A DNA stretch of 64,000 bases. Origin: Cellvibrio sp. KY-GH-1. Lineage in GTDB: Bacteria > Pseudomonadota > Gammaproteobacteria > Pseudomonadales > Cellvibrionaceae. The DNA is taken from positions 4,051,501 to 4,115,500 of the forward strand of contig NZ_CP031728.1 of the NCBI RefSeq assembly GCF_008806975.1, written 5' to 3'. Below are positions 55,178-64,000 of this stretch, one piece after another. Each line of letters starts with the position of its first letter. Position 1 is the first letter of the stretch. The position numbers and the translations under genes are program-made. The notes beneath the pieces are model-generated. The model worked only from the letters and a program-made list of their open reading frames with translations, was not told the origin of the DNA and searched no databases.

Positions 55178-56593
55178 TTATTGTGCCGGATACATAAAGT
55201 TAGCCGCTTCCAGTGTAACCAGATTAGGCGCTGAATGATTGATTAATTCGAAATCAAAATGAATCATGCCGGCCTCTTTGGTGTGCACAGGTTTCATTTT
55301 TACTGTTACAGGAAAATCGTAAACTTCACCGGCAGCGAGCCTAAAGTGATGGGTGCGCGGTAGCGATAAATCGTCTGCATTTTGCAGCTGCAAAGTGTAT
55401 TCGGCAGGCTGTTGGGTTTTGTTGGTTACTTTCATGCGATACACATTCACAATATCGCCGTCACTGGTGTAGCGATAAAGCACGCTGCGATCTTTCACTA
55501 CACTCATATCCACCAGCTCACGCGCATTCAGCGATACCACGAGTGCGGCGAACATAATTACGATCAACGCACTGTAACCCCATAAACGCGGGCGCAAGAT
55601 TTTTTCCGGCTCACCGGCAAGGGCTGCTTCCGAAGTATAACTGACCAAACCGCGCTCATAGCCCATTTTATCCATCACCTCGTCACAGGCATCAATACAG
55701 GCGGCGCAACCAATACAATCCATTTGCAAACCATCGCGAATATCAATACCCGTCGGGCAGACTTGCACACACATATAGCAATCGATGCAGTCGCCCAAGC
55801 CGAGCGCTTTAGGGTTGTCCGTTTTTTTGCGCGAGCCTCGGGCATCGCCGCGTGCGCTATCGTAAGCAATCACCAGGGTATTGCGATCAAACATCACGCT
55901 TTGAAAGCGCGCGTAGGGGCACATATGCAAACAGACTTTTTCGCGCACCCAACCAGCATTTACATACGTCAAGGCTGCAACTATACCCACCCAGATGGCG
56001 CTGCTGCTCAACCATTCGAAGTGCGCGAGGTTTTGCACCAATTCGCGCACAGGCACAAAGTAGCCAACAAAGGCGATGCCGGTGGCAAGGCTCATCAATA
56101 ACCATAAAAAATGTTTGCTGCTGCGCTTAAAAATTTTGGCACCGGAGAGCGGTGTATTTTGTAATTTGATGCGCTGGTTGCGATCACCTTCGGTTAAATT
56201 TTCAGCCCAGATAAACGCCCAGGTCCACACACTTTGCGGGCAGGTGTAACCGCACCAGACGCGCCCCGCCACCATGGTGACGGCAAATAACAAGAGCGCG
56301 CCGATAATCATCACCAAGGACAGCAACATAAAATCCTGTGGCCAAAAGGTAGTGCCAAACACATGAAACTGGCGGGTTTCCAGATCCCACAATACTGCCT
56401 GGTGACCATTCCAGTTCAACCAGGAGGTGCCAAAAAACAAGAGCGCCAAAAAACCTGCACCGAGCAGTCGCAGGTTGCGAAAGCGACCGGTAAAGCGGCG
56501 CGTGAAAATCTTACCGTCGTGCACGCCCAGGTTGGCGGGAGTTTTATCGGAGGACAAATTTTTGGTGGGAATTAGCAGGGGGGAATTGCTCAT
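55178..56593 (-). CDS. ccoG: Cytochrome c oxidase accessory protein CcoG
   Basis: This 471-residue membrane protein has five helices in its first half with WCGYTCPQSVW, and a two-cluster ferredoxin domain (CIDCYMCVQVCPTG and CIGCAACIDACDEVM) followed by a periplasmic immunoglobulin-like domain. CcoG (FixG, RdxA) is a copper reductase for cbb3-type cytochrome c oxidase assembly. Other cco genes are not in view, so it stands apart from its usual operon. Confidence 0.94.
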   Translation of the reverse strand: MSNSPLLIPTKNLSSDKTPANLGVHDGKIFTRRFTGRFRNLRLLGAGFLALLFFGTSWLNWNGHQAVLWDLETRQFHVFGTTFWPQDFMLLSLVMIIGALLLFAVTMVAGRVWCGYTCPQSVWTWAFIWAENLTEGDRNQRIKLQNTPLSGAKIFKRSSKHFLWLLMSLATGIAFVGYFVPVRELVQNLAHFEWLSSSAIWVGIVAALTYVNAGWVREKVCLHMCPYARFQSVMFDRNTLVIAYDSARGDARGSRKKTDNPKALGLGDCIDCYMCVQVCPTGIDIRDGLQMDCIGCAACIDACDEVMDKMGYERGLVSYTSEAALAGEPEKILRPRLWGYSALIVIMFAALVVSLNARELVDMSVVKDRSVLYRYTSDGDIVNVYRMKVTNKTQQPAEYTLQLQNADDLSLPRTHHFRLAAGEVYDFPVTVKMKPVHTKEAGMIHFDFELINHSAPNLVTLEAANFMYPAQ

Positions 56594-56639
56594 AGTGGCC
56601 TCATGCGCAGTTAACTGCAGACAGGGTCACTATGCGCGT

Positions 56640-56662
56640 GAATCTGTACTGAAAACAGATTC
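56640..56662. promoter_or_regulatory. Inverted repeat upstream of ccoG
   Basis: GAATCTGT-ACTGAAA-ACAGATTC is a perfect 8-bp inverted repeat with a 7-base centre, 47 bases before the ccoG start and between it and the PACE gene stop. It has no T-tail, so it is more likely an operator than a terminator. It does not match the FNR box. Confidence 0.45.
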
Positions 56663-56701
56663 AGTTTCTTCTAAAAAAACCGGATCAGATGGCGATTCAG
56701 A

Positions 56702-57163
56702 TTAACTTGCCAGAGCCTCGGCCGACCCCGGCAGGCCAAACACCCGGTCAAAGGCCCAGGTAAATACAAAGGTGTAAACCAGGAAAAACACCAGAAGCCG
56801 CAGATCCATTAGCAGGGCTTGCCAGAGGCCGATGCTGTACCACCAAGCCACCAGCGGTACTAGCAGAACCAGCAAGCCGCTTTCAAAACCCATTGCATGA
56901 GCAACGCGTACGCCCAGGCCGCGGCCGGATTGGTGGCGGCGCGATTCCCAGCGTTCGAACAGGCCGTTGAATACCAGATTCCAGATAATGGCAACCGCCG
57001 AGGCCGCAATGGCTAATCCGAGCGACTCTGCGGCCCCCGCGCTGCTCATGATTTCCAGCAGTATGGCGGACAGGAGTATCGCAATAAATTCGTACAGGCC
57101 GACATAAACCACCCGGCGTTTGGTGCCGTGTAATCCCTCCAAGGGCATTTCTACCGGTTTCAT
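56702..57163 (-). CDS. PACE-family efflux transporter
   Basis: This 153-residue protein consists of two BTP-domain repeats, each with two helices: KRRVVYVGLYEFIAILLSAI ... IWNLVFNGLFERWE and RVAHAMGFESGLLVLLVPLVAWW ... FVYTFVFTWAFDRVF. The conserved Arg, Glu and Asn residues of PACE proteins are present. Members export short-chain diamines and biocides such as chlorhexidine by proton exchange. A LysR regulator lies on the other side of a 111-base gap, the usual arrangement for this family. Confidence 0.92.
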   Translation of the reverse strand: MKPVEMPLEGLHGTKRRVVYVGLYEFIAILLSAILLEIMSSAGAAESLGLAIAASAVAIIWNLVFNGLFERWESRRHQSGRGLGVRVAHAMGFESGLLVLLVPLVAWWYSIGLWQALLMDLRLLVFFLVYTFVFTWAFDRVFGLPGSAEALAS

Positions 57164-57274
57164 AATTACCTCATTGCCGGGTCATTTGAATAATCGGCAG
57201 GCATTTTTAGCGGTTTTGATTGATAGGAAAAGTTGGCTAATATCAGTAAAACTGAAAGATGCTAGAGGTGAGCG

Positions 57275-58204
57275 ATGAGTGGGGTGTTTAACTCAGAGAC
57301 AGTAGCTGTGTTCTTGGCGGTGTTAGACAGCGGTTCCTTTTCTGCGGCGGCGCGCCAGCTGGGGCGAGTGCCTTCGGCAGTCAGCATGGCAATTGCCAAC
57401 CTGGAAGCGGAGTTGGATCTGGAATTGTTTGATCGGGGTGGACGCGAACCAAAACCAACGGCTCAGGCCCTGGCGCTGGAACCACAGGCGCGCCTGCTAA
57501 TCGCCCAATTGCAGCAGCTCAATACCCAGGCACTGGAATTGAGTCAGGGTCTGGAAACCCGGCTAACACTGGTGATCGCACCGGAGCTGCAATCCACTCC
57601 CTGGGTTCGCCCTTTGCAGGTATTGGCCCGGGAACACCCTTCACTCGAGGTACAGATAATCACCGCGCCGCAGACCGATGCGCTGCGCTTCCTCCATGAG
57701 GGCGGCGCGCAATTGGCACTGGTGTTCCAGCGGCCAGCAGCGGACGGGCGCGAGAGTTTTCAGGAGGTAGGCCGCGAAACCCTGGTGGCGGTGATCGCGC
57801 GCAAACATGCGGTGCTGCAGGAACTATCCCCCACTGGCCAAATAAACGATCACCAACTGCGGCCTATCCGCCAAGTGATGGTGGGTAGCCGCAGTCAGGA
57901 TGACAGCAATGCCCCCGGCGGACCCTTTTGTATTACCTCGGAACACTACTGGCGCGTCGATCACCCCGAGGCGGCGTTGCAAATGGTTCTAGCCGGCCTA
58001 GGCTGGGCCTGGTTACCCCGCGCTTTTGTCCAGCCTTACATCAACGGCCAACTGCTAGCAGAGCTACCCATCGCCAACTTCACCAACGGCGAGGAGTTGT
58101 GGATCGACCTCGTTTGGTCGCGCGAGCGACCCCTGGGTTTGGGAGGGCAGCGGTTTGTCGAGTTGATGGCAGAAGAGTATCGGGGAGCTACATCAATCCG
58201 TTGA
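57275..58204 (+). CDS. LysR-family regulator of the PACE transporter
   Basis: This 309-residue protein has the LysR winged helix (VAVFLAVLDSGSFSAAARQ, then VPSAVSMAIANLEAELDLELF) and a type 2 periplasmic-binding effector domain. It is divergent from the PACE exporter and probably controls it in response to a polyamine-like ligand. GAGGTG precedes the ATG. Its stop overlaps the convergent radical SAM gene by 17 bases. Confidence 0.92.
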   Translation: MSGVFNSETVAVFLAVLDSGSFSAAARQLGRVPSAVSMAIANLEAELDLELFDRGGREPKPTAQALALEPQARLLIAQLQQLNTQALELSQGLETRLTLVIAPELQSTPWVRPLQVLAREHPSLEVQIITAPQTDALRFLHEGGAQLALVFQRPAADGRESFQEVGRETLVAVIARKHAVLQELSPTGQINDHQLRPIRQVMVGSRSQDDSNAPGGPFCITSEHYWRVDHPEAALQMVLAGLGWAWLPRAFVQPYINGQLLAELPIANFTNGEELWIDLVWSRERPLGLGGQRFVELMAEEYRGATSIR

Positions 58205-59678
58205 ACTGCTGGGCGGAGTCCATCAACGGCTTACGATTGATTTTATGGACTACCTTTAACAAGTTCACCTTTGCTCGACGATAAGCCGAGTCGCGCGCGG
58301 CGGGATATTGGTAACGTGCGCGTGCGTAGCGATAATCCCATTCGGGTTGTATGACATTTGGATATTTTTCTGGTCGACGCGCCATGCGCGTTTCGAAAGC
58401 TGTTCCCGGAATCGCCTTAAACCGCGACAGCTTAACCCGATCGATTGCGTCAAAATGCGTTGTGAGGAAATCAGCAGTCGCCTGCACATCTTCGGGAGTT
58501 TCCTGCGGATACCCGAGGATAACGGTAGTGCGCACGCTGATACCGCTGCTCGCTGCATCCCTCACAAATTGGCTGTTGCGCGCAACACTGGTGCCTTTGA
58601 GCATCAATTTGTTCAAGCGTTGGCTGCCCGTTTCAAGGCCGAAACTGATGCGCCTCAAGCCAGCAGAATAGGCGCGTTTAAGGGTTGCCAGCTCAAGTCC
58701 ATTTTCTCCTTTAGCATCGACATGTACTGATGCTACCCAGGCTGCTCCGGGTACAACTATCTGAAAGTGTTCTATTAATCCGTACCAAATTTCCAAATCT
58801 GAGTTTAATTTGCTGTCAAAAAAAATAAAGTTATTGGCTCGGTAGCGGGTGGCTTGCGTCTGCAGCTCCGTCAATACCGATTCCAGATGGCGACTGCGAA
58901 AGGTGCGAGTACTGGCGGTGGTTACGTCGCTGCAAAACAGGCAATGGCCCCAGGCGCATCCGCGACCCGCCATCACCGGAATAACTCGATGCGGATATTC
59001 CTCCCAGTGAAAGTGGTCAAAATCCGGAATGGGTAAACGATCACCGAGCATTACTGGCGGTGCTGGTTGGCCGATCATCGTCACGTCCTGACGAAATATA
59101 CCCGGGATATTCTGGAGCCCCTTACCTGAGATCAACGCCTGGGCCAGATCGCATACAGAGAAGTCTGCCTCACCACCAAAGATGGCGGTAACTCCATCAA
59201 TTTTTAGCCACTCCTGCGCGACTTTGGGTTGGTTGTAGTAAGGGCCTCCCAACAGAAGGGGGAGATCGTGGCGCTTTGCCTCGGCGGCTAGTGCAACCAT
59301 TATCGGGTAATACTGCAAGTAGCAAGACACCATAATGCCGTCAAAGCGTTTGCTGGATAATACTTCCTTGAATTGCGCTATCAGGTTACTGGTTGCGCGG
59401 AAACGCAGGCGATGATAGGTGTTGTAGATGAGTTCATTGGCCCAGTGTAGCAGGCGATTACCACTAAAAAAAATGCGTGCCACGGCGTAGTCAGCAAACG
59501 TTTCCTGCTGATCGCGGGCGAGGGGTTTCATGCCATGGGCGAGGGGGGAAAATACCTCTACCTGATATCCTCCTTGTTTTAGGGGGGCGGCCAAAGCGCC
59601 GATAGCCATGGTTGGGTATGGGGCTTCGTTGTTCAGGTCGATCAGCAAAATTCGTCGGTTTGAGGGTGATCCATTCAT
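58188..59678 (-). CDS. B12-binding-type radical SAM protein, unknown substrate
   Basis: This 496-residue protein has an N-terminal B12-binding-like Rossmann region (ILLIDLNNEAPYPTMAIGAL, then GIMVSCYLQYYPIMVALAAEA) and a radical SAM core with the cluster motif CAWGHCLFC followed by FIFFDSKLN and ISFGLETGSQRLNKLM. Similar enzymes act in methylation, hopanoid or natural-product pathways, or on tRNA and proteins. No partner gene is beside it, so its role cannot be told. Confidence 0.88.
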   Translation of the reverse strand: MNGSPSNRRILLIDLNNEAPYPTMAIGALAAPLKQGGYQVEVFSPLAHGMKPLARDQQETFADYAVARIFFSGNRLLHWANELIYNTYHRLRFRATSNLIAQFKEVLSSKRFDGIMVSCYLQYYPIMVALAAEAKRHDLPLLLGGPYYNQPKVAQEWLKIDGVTAIFGGEADFSVCDLAQALISGKGLQNIPGIFRQDVTMIGQPAPPVMLGDRLPIPDFDHFHWEEYPHRVIPVMAGRGCAWGHCLFCSDVTTASTRTFRSRHLESVLTELQTQATRYRANNFIFFDSKLNSDLEIWYGLIEHFQIVVPGAAWVASVHVDAKGENGLELATLKRAYSAGLRRISFGLETGSQRLNKLMLKGTSVARNSQFVRDAASSGISVRTTVILGYPQETPEDVQATADFLTTHFDAIDRVKLSRFKAIPGTAFETRMARRPEKYPNVIQPEWDYRYARARYQYPAARDSAYRRAKVNLLKVVHKINRKPLMDSAQQFNGLM

Positions 59679-60156
59679 AGCCAGCTCCAGCGCAGATTAT
59701 TGTTGTTCAGTGCAAGGTGGGTGTTGATGCGTCGACCGATTCTGCCGGTTTGGCTGAAAATTGCGAATACGTGACATTACAAGCCACTGCGGAAACCTAT
59801 CCTGCAGTCGTCTGCTATCCAGTTCGGCACACTAATGCCATCTGAGTTAGCGTTAACAACCCATATAACCTTTAATCAGCCTGTGATTCGGTGCACATCT
59901 ATGGCTGGATTTATTATCATATAAGTGTGAAAATGCGCCGAAATTGCTGCCTTTTAAAGGCTTAAGGGACAGCAGTCCTGCGAAGTTCGGGATTTTTCGA
60001 GTCGGTGGCCTGTATCTATACCGTTTCCAATTGTGGTGCCCGGGTAACAGCAGATAACAATAAGATTGCGCTACCAAACTTTTTTGATTCGCGAAAAAAA
60101 TAAGCCTGGTTTCGGTCAATCCGTCTAACAACAAATTACTCCGGACGGAATTCATT
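59679..60156. other. 478-base regulatory gap before the pectate lyase
   Basis: This divergent gap between the radical SAM and pectate lyase genes has no supported gene. It contains several small hairpins (for example GCCTTT-T-AAAGGC near 59951) and a run of AT-rich bases at 59895-59930. A long leader for the pectate lyase is possible, but no known riboswitch motif was found. Confidence 0.45.
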
Positions 60157-61848
60157 ATGTCTACACAATTCAAAACTACAGCTCCAGGTTTTACTCTCAA
60201 GGCGACTGCGGCAGCTATTGCCCTGGCGACTGGCTCTACCGCATTTGCAGCGGCCACTGGCGGTTTCTCTACCACCGATGGCGGCAGTGCTTCCGGTGCA
60301 AAATCTTTCACCGCCGCTACCTATCAGGAAATTAACACCATTATTGCCAACGCCAAGCTCGATGCGAATGGCGATAAGGTAACTGGCGGTGCCTATCCGG
60401 TCATCATTACTTATACCGGTAACGAAGATTCAATGATTGCGCAGATGATCAAAGACCACACGGTCGATTCCTCCGGCAACTGCCCGAATCCGCGCTGGAA
60501 CGATGCCTATCGCTATGTGGAAATCAAAGAATTCACCAAGGGCGTTACCATCCTCGGTGCCAATGGCTCATCGGCCAACTTCGGTGTGGTGGTGAATAAA
60601 TCCAGCAACGTGATTATTCGCAATATGAAAATCGGCGCGCTCGCCGGTGCCAACAACGATGCCGACATGATTCGCGTGGACAGCGGCTCCAACGTCTGGG
60701 TAGATCACAACGAATTGTTTGCAGTGAACAACGAGTGTAAAGGTTCACCGGATGGCGATTTGACTTTCGAAAGTGCAATCGACATCAAGAAAGAGTCACA
60801 CAATGTGACTGTGTCTTACAACTATATCCACGACAGCAAAAAAGTGGGTCTCGATGGTTCCAGCAGCAGCGATATCGCGGGCGGGCGCGAAATTACTTTC
60901 CACCACAACATTTACAAAAATGTAAACGCGCGCTTGCCATTGCAACGCGGTGGCTGGACCCACATGTACAACAACCTCTACGACGGCATTACCGATTCCG
61001 GTATCAACGTGCGTCAGGCCGGTTACTCGCTGATTGAAAGCAACTGGTTCCAAAATGCCAAAAACCCCATTACCTGCCGCTACGACAGCAGCAACTGCGG
61101 TTTCTGGGATCTGCGCAACAACAACGTGAAGTCGCCAGCAGATTTTGCCACTTACAACATTACCTGGAGCAGTGGCGGCACTGTCGATGCAACCAACTGG
61201 ACCACGACGGCGCCCTTCCCAATCGCAATTCCTTACAGCTATTCGCCGATGACACCCCAGTGTGTGAAAGACAAGTTGGCGACAGTGGCGGGTGTTGGCA
61301 AAAACGGTGCGACCCTGACCTCTGCGGTTTGTGGTGGCAGCTCAACCAGTTCATCTACTCCTAGCTCAACACCTGCAACTTCCAGCAGCAAGTCATCCAG
61401 CTCAATTGCAGCGACTTCAACCAGCAGATCATCCAGTTCGGTTGCAGTGACTTCTTCAAGCAAGTCATCCAGTTCAGTTGCAGCGACGTCGTCAAGCAAG
61501 TCATCCAGCTCGGCAGCGACGACTTCCAGCAAATCCAGCAGCAGTGTTGCAACCACTCAGGGTAATTGCAGCTACGTGATTGTGAATAACTGGGGCTCGG
61601 GTTTTGTGGGTGCGATTCGTATCACCAACAAAGGTACCAGTGCAATTAACGGCTGGAACGTGAGCTGGAAATACGCCAATGGCACCACCTTGACCGGCAC
61701 CTGGAACGCGAACTTCTCTGGCAGTTATTCAGCGAGCAACCTGAGCTGGAACGCGGTTATCCAACCTGGCCAAACCGTTGAGTTCGGTTTCCAGGGCAAC
61801 CACACCACCGCAGAAACACCGGTAGTGACTGGTTCAGTGTGTAATTAA
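60157..61848 (+). CDS. Secreted pectate lyase PL1 with polyserine linker and CBM2
   Basis: This 563-residue protein has a signal peptide ending AFAAA. The PL1 parallel beta-helix (about 35-390) shows VIITYTGNED, VWVDHNELFAVN, FESAIDIKKESHNVTVSYNY, KVGLDGSSSSD, ITFHHNIYKNVNARLPLQRGG and NVRQAGYSLIESNWF, the calcium and arginine sites of the family. A serine-rich linker (about 395-465) with repeated SSKSSSS units joins a C-terminal CBM2a-type cellulose-binding module (QGNCSYVIVNNWGSGFVG, GWNVSWKY, GTWNANFSGS). It cleaves polygalacturonate by beta-elimination while held on plant cell wall cellulose. Followed by a terminator. Confidence 0.95.
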   Translation: MSTQFKTTAPGFTLKATAAAIALATGSTAFAAATGGFSTTDGGSASGAKSFTAATYQEINTIIANAKLDANGDKVTGGAYPVIITYTGNEDSMIAQMIKDHTVDSSGNCPNPRWNDAYRYVEIKEFTKGVTILGANGSSANFGVVVNKSSNVIIRNMKIGALAGANNDADMIRVDSGSNVWVDHNELFAVNNECKGSPDGDLTFESAIDIKKESHNVTVSYNYIHDSKKVGLDGSSSSDIAGGREITFHHNIYKNVNARLPLQRGGWTHMYNNLYDGITDSGINVRQAGYSLIESNWFQNAKNPITCRYDSSNCGFWDLRNNNVKSPADFATYNITWSSGGTVDATNWTTTAPFPIAIPYSYSPMTPQCVKDKLATVAGVGKNGATLTSAVCGGSSTSSSTPSSTPATSSSKSSSSIAATSTSRSSSSVAVTSSSKSSSSVAATSSSKSSSSAATTSSKSSSSVATTQGNCSYVIVNNWGSGFVGAIRITNKGTSAINGWNVSWKYANGTTLTGTWNANFSGSYSASNLSWNAVIQPGQTVEFGFQGNHTTAETPVVTGSVCN

Positions 61849-61868
61849 TTTTTTAACTAGGTAAAAAT

Positions 61869-61903
61869 AAAAAAACCGATGGCGCGAGCCATCGGTTTTT
61901 TTA
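61869..61903. terminator. Bidirectional rho-independent terminator
   Basis: AACCGATGGC-GCGA-GCCATCGGTT is a perfect 10-bp stem with A-run before and T-run after, so it can stop transcription from both the pectate lyase gene and the convergent receptor gene. Confidence 0.92.
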
Positions 61904-62006
61904 TGCGTTATCTGTTGCTTTAACCGATTATGTAACTTCTTTAATCGATTGTTTAACCGAAGAAATACAAATTAAAAATCAATCAGCAATATTTTTAAAA
62001 CAAACC

Positions 62007-64000
62007 CTAGAACGTACGCGCATAGCCCAAATTAACACTGCGGCCTACCCCGGTAAAGTTGCGAATATCGTTAGGGCTACTTTGTGAGTAGTAGGTGAAA
62101 TAATATTCGTCGGTCAGGTTTTGAATCGCCAGTGATACAGTGCCATCAAAGGCCGCGATGGTTGCGCTCAAATCGTACGTGGTGTAACCATCGAAACTGT
62201 TGGTGATAACCCCGCTGCTATTTTTTACATCGCGATCAAACAAATAATTTGCTTGCAGGCGAGTGTCTATAGTGTTGCTCCAGCTGCGATCCCAACTCAG
62301 GTTTAATCGATCCGGTGAAATATTGGTGCCACCCAAATCAGAATCCACGCGGCCATCTTTATTGGAATCGTAACGCCCGGTTGCTTCGGCGTAACGCAGG
62401 CCAAATAAATCCAGATCTGTCGCTGCCCATGAAAGGGTAAATTCAATGCCATCGATGTTAGTTTTTTCGCGCTGCACAGTGTAAATACCATCGGCGTCGC
62501 GTTCCAAACGCTCACCAAAATCCGAGCCGGATTCGTAGTAACTCAACTGCGCGGTAATATCGCCTGTTTTAAATTCCACACCCAGCTCACTGCTTTCGGT
62601 GAGGATGGGTTTTAAATCCAGAAAACTTTCCACGCTTTGATTGGGGCGATTAATGGCGCGCAGCACGCGGCCCACATCGGGCATGGAAAAGGCTTCGGCG
62701 TAGTTAGCGAACACCCGCCAGCTTTCAGTGGCTTGATAGGTGCCGCCGTAGTTGTACAGGGTTTCTGAAAATTCCGGCGAACCACCTTCCACAACGCGAC
62801 TGCCATAGGATGCGAGCGTGGTGAAGTCATCCACCTTGAGTTTGGATTTTTCGTAGCGCACACCACTGGTGAGTGTAAGTTTATCGATGCCGGTAAATTC
62901 TGCTTGCAAATAAGGCGCGGTATTTTCGTATTCGCTGGGCGGCACCCAGGCGCGGCCAGTTTGGATTAATTCCTGCCAGGTTTTGTCCTTAATTAAATCC
63001 ACACCGTAAACAATATTCACTGGCAAATTGGCGAGCTGATCTTTCACTAGCGTAATTTTTGCGCCGACTTTTTCCGAATTATTTTGCGATTGGTCAATTA
63101 AATTGGGGCCGTATTTGGGATCTTGAAAGGTTGCCAATGGCACAGCTTCCGCACCGTAGGTTGCGGCAAAATCCTGGCTGAAACCTTGTACACGCAATTT
63201 GTGCCCGAAGAATTCATCGTTAGTGTAATTCACGCTAATTGCGGTCACTTCGTTGCGCGCGCCTTCACCGGTAATATCACCTTTGACTGCACTGCTGGGC
63301 GTTTGGGTGGACACTTTGCCCGGCACGGAAATCCAATTGTTTTTGTTTTCAATGTCGTAGCGATTCAGCATTAATTCGATGCGCTGGTCATCCCAATCAA
63401 AACCGGTTTTAACAAACCCGTTTACCGATTTGGAATCCATGGTATCGCCCTGGGTGTTGTCGGCGCCGATGATTTGGCCCTTGCCGTCATAAGCCACACC
63501 CATGTCGCGCAGGCTGATACTGGCAATCAGGTCCACATCATTATCAAAGCGATTGGAGAGGCTGTAGCTCATCGCGTAATCGGCGCTCTCGCCCGCGTCT
63601 TCAGTTTGGAATCCCGTGCTAAAGCGAATGCCCTGCTCCAGTTTGTCGGCTGGTTTGCGTGTGATCAGGTTTATTACTCCGCCGGCCGCACCCAGGCCGT
63701 GAATCGCATTGGCGCCGTGCAGAACTTCCACCCGTTCAATCACCACCGGGTCAATGGTATTTCCCTCGCGGCCGCCGTCGCGCAGCGGGTTGGATTGGGG
63801 AACGCCGTCGATCATATAAAGCGGCTTGCGTCCGCGCAGGGTTTCACCGGCGTTGGTCATCTTCTGGCGACTGGGCGAAAAACCGGGAATCAAATTACCC
63901 AGTACAGTAGACAGGTCATCCTGGATGGATAGCTGCTGTTCCAGCTCCGCCGGGCTAATTACCGTCACCGTATTGGGAATAGTGCTGAGTGGGCGTTCAG
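62007..64000 (-). CDS. TonB-dependent outer-membrane receptor (5' end outside window)
   Basis: The frame is open to the window edge (visible start ERPLSTIPNTVTVISPAEL), so the signal peptide and TonB box are missing. The plug domain is clear: DDLSTVLGNLIPGF, ETLRGRKPLYMIDGVPQ, IERVEVLHGANAIHGLGAAG, GVINLITRKP. The 22-strand barrel follows, ending in NLTDEYYFTYYSQSSPND and GRSVNLGYARTF with the terminal Phe. The layout resembles siderophore or metal-chelate receptors (FecA/FepA-like), but the ligand cannot be told and carbohydrate receptors are also common in these bacteria. Confidence 0.93.
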   Translation of the reverse strand, partial: ERPLSTIPNTVTVISPAELEQQLSIQDDLSTVLGNLIPGFSPSRQKMTNAGETLRGRKPLYMIDGVPQSNPLRDGGREGNTIDPVVIERVEVLHGANAIHGLGAAGGVINLITRKPADKLEQGIRFSTGFQTEDAGESADYAMSYSLSNRFDNDVDLIASISLRDMGVAYDGKGQIIGADNTQGDTMDSKSVNGFVKTGFDWDDQRIELMLNRYDIENKNNWISVPGKVSTQTPSSAVKGDITGEGARNEVTAISVNYTNDEFFGHKLRVQGFSQDFAATYGAEAVPLATFQDPKYGPNLIDQSQNNSEKVGAKITLVKDQLANLPVNIVYGVDLIKDKTWQELIQTGRAWVPPSEYENTAPYLQAEFTGIDKLTLTSGVRYEKSKLKVDDFTTLASYGSRVVEGGSPEFSETLYNYGGTYQATESWRVFANYAEAFSMPDVGRVLRAINRPNQSVESFLDLKPILTESSELGVEFKTGDITAQLSYYESGSDFGERLERDADGIYTVQREKTNIDGIEFTLSWAATDLDLFGLRYAEATGRYDSNKDGRVDSDLGGTNISPDRLNLSWDRSWSNTIDTRLQANYLFDRDVKNSSGVITNSFDGYTTYDLSATIAAFDGTVSLAIQNLTDEYYFTYYSQSSPNDIRNFTGVGRSVNLGYARTF

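Noticed and set aside
59679..60156. Possible riboswitch in the pectate lyase leader
   Set aside because: I compared it with the c-di-GMP-I, TPP and cobalamin core motifs and found no match.
59853..60311. Minus-strand frame of 152 codons across the pectate lyase start
   Set aside because: It overlaps the signal peptide of a secure PL1 gene and has no family features or ribosome site.
61360..61545. Possible tandem DNA repeat array in the pectate lyase gene
   Set aside because: It encodes the polyserine linker; the repetition is explained by the protein.

Overview
The window looks like chromosome of a Cellvibrio-type gammaproteobacterium (order Cellvibrionales). The basis is a pectate lyase with a serine-rich linker and a cellulose-binding module, two GH16 glucanases (one ending in a GlyGly-CTERM-like tail), several other polyserine-linked secreted proteins, and CcoG, RND and TonB-receptor genes of gammaproteobacterial type. 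This is an inference from gene content; no rRNA or other marker gene is present.

Layout. 1-13.6 kb is the 3' end of an extracellular contractile injection system (eCIS) locus: a tape-measure-type protein, an AAA+ ATPase, then a tightly packed membrane module (a large anchored periplasmic protein, a Leu/Ile/Val-type solute-binding protein, and a Cache-pentameric ligand-gated ion channel fusion). Three probable cargo proteins follow that share an N-terminal motif, one of them carrying a DUF4157/HExxH core, and then a small membrane protein. A GH25 lysozyme lies on the other strand at 13.7-14.3 kb. 14.5-20 kb is an AT-richer accessory island of small minus-strand genes separated by attC-like hairpins. 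It reads as an integron cassette array without a visible integrase, and one of its genes is cut by an intact IS3-family element with a 3-bp target duplication.

20.5-26.8 kb holds ordinary genes (secreted Cys-rich protein, YkgJ-type protein, PPC-endonuclease I, LysE exporter, Ohr with a divergent AraC regulator, CDF transporter). 26.8-33.5 kb is a CzcCBA heavy-metal efflux operon led by three small Cys- or His-rich proteins, one only 42 residues long. 33.6-38.2 kb is an arsenate-detoxification operon, arsR - GAPDH - arsJ - 2TM ion channel - ATP-grasp-like protein, with an ArsR-type operator. 38.7-42.4 kb holds a lipid A phosphoethanolamine transferase, a PAP2 phosphatase and a membrane-bound AraC regulator. 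A DUF559 nuclease gene flanked by two about 179-bp direct repeats follows.

43.2-45.5 kb carries two tandem GH16 lichenase-type enzymes whose domain order is circularly permuted. 45.9-64 kb holds an ECF sigma/anti-sigma pair, an LRR protein and porin, a secreted-repeat lipoprotein, a PA0069-type radical SAM protein, a MocR regulator, CcoG, a PACE exporter with a divergent LysR regulator, a B12-type radical SAM protein, the PL1-CBM2 pectate lyase, and a TonB-dependent receptor cut by the window edge.

The least expected system is the membrane module at 3.3-9.7 kb: a periplasmic binding protein translationally coupled to a Cache-gated pentameric channel, placed between the eCIS ATPase and the eCIS cargo genes.
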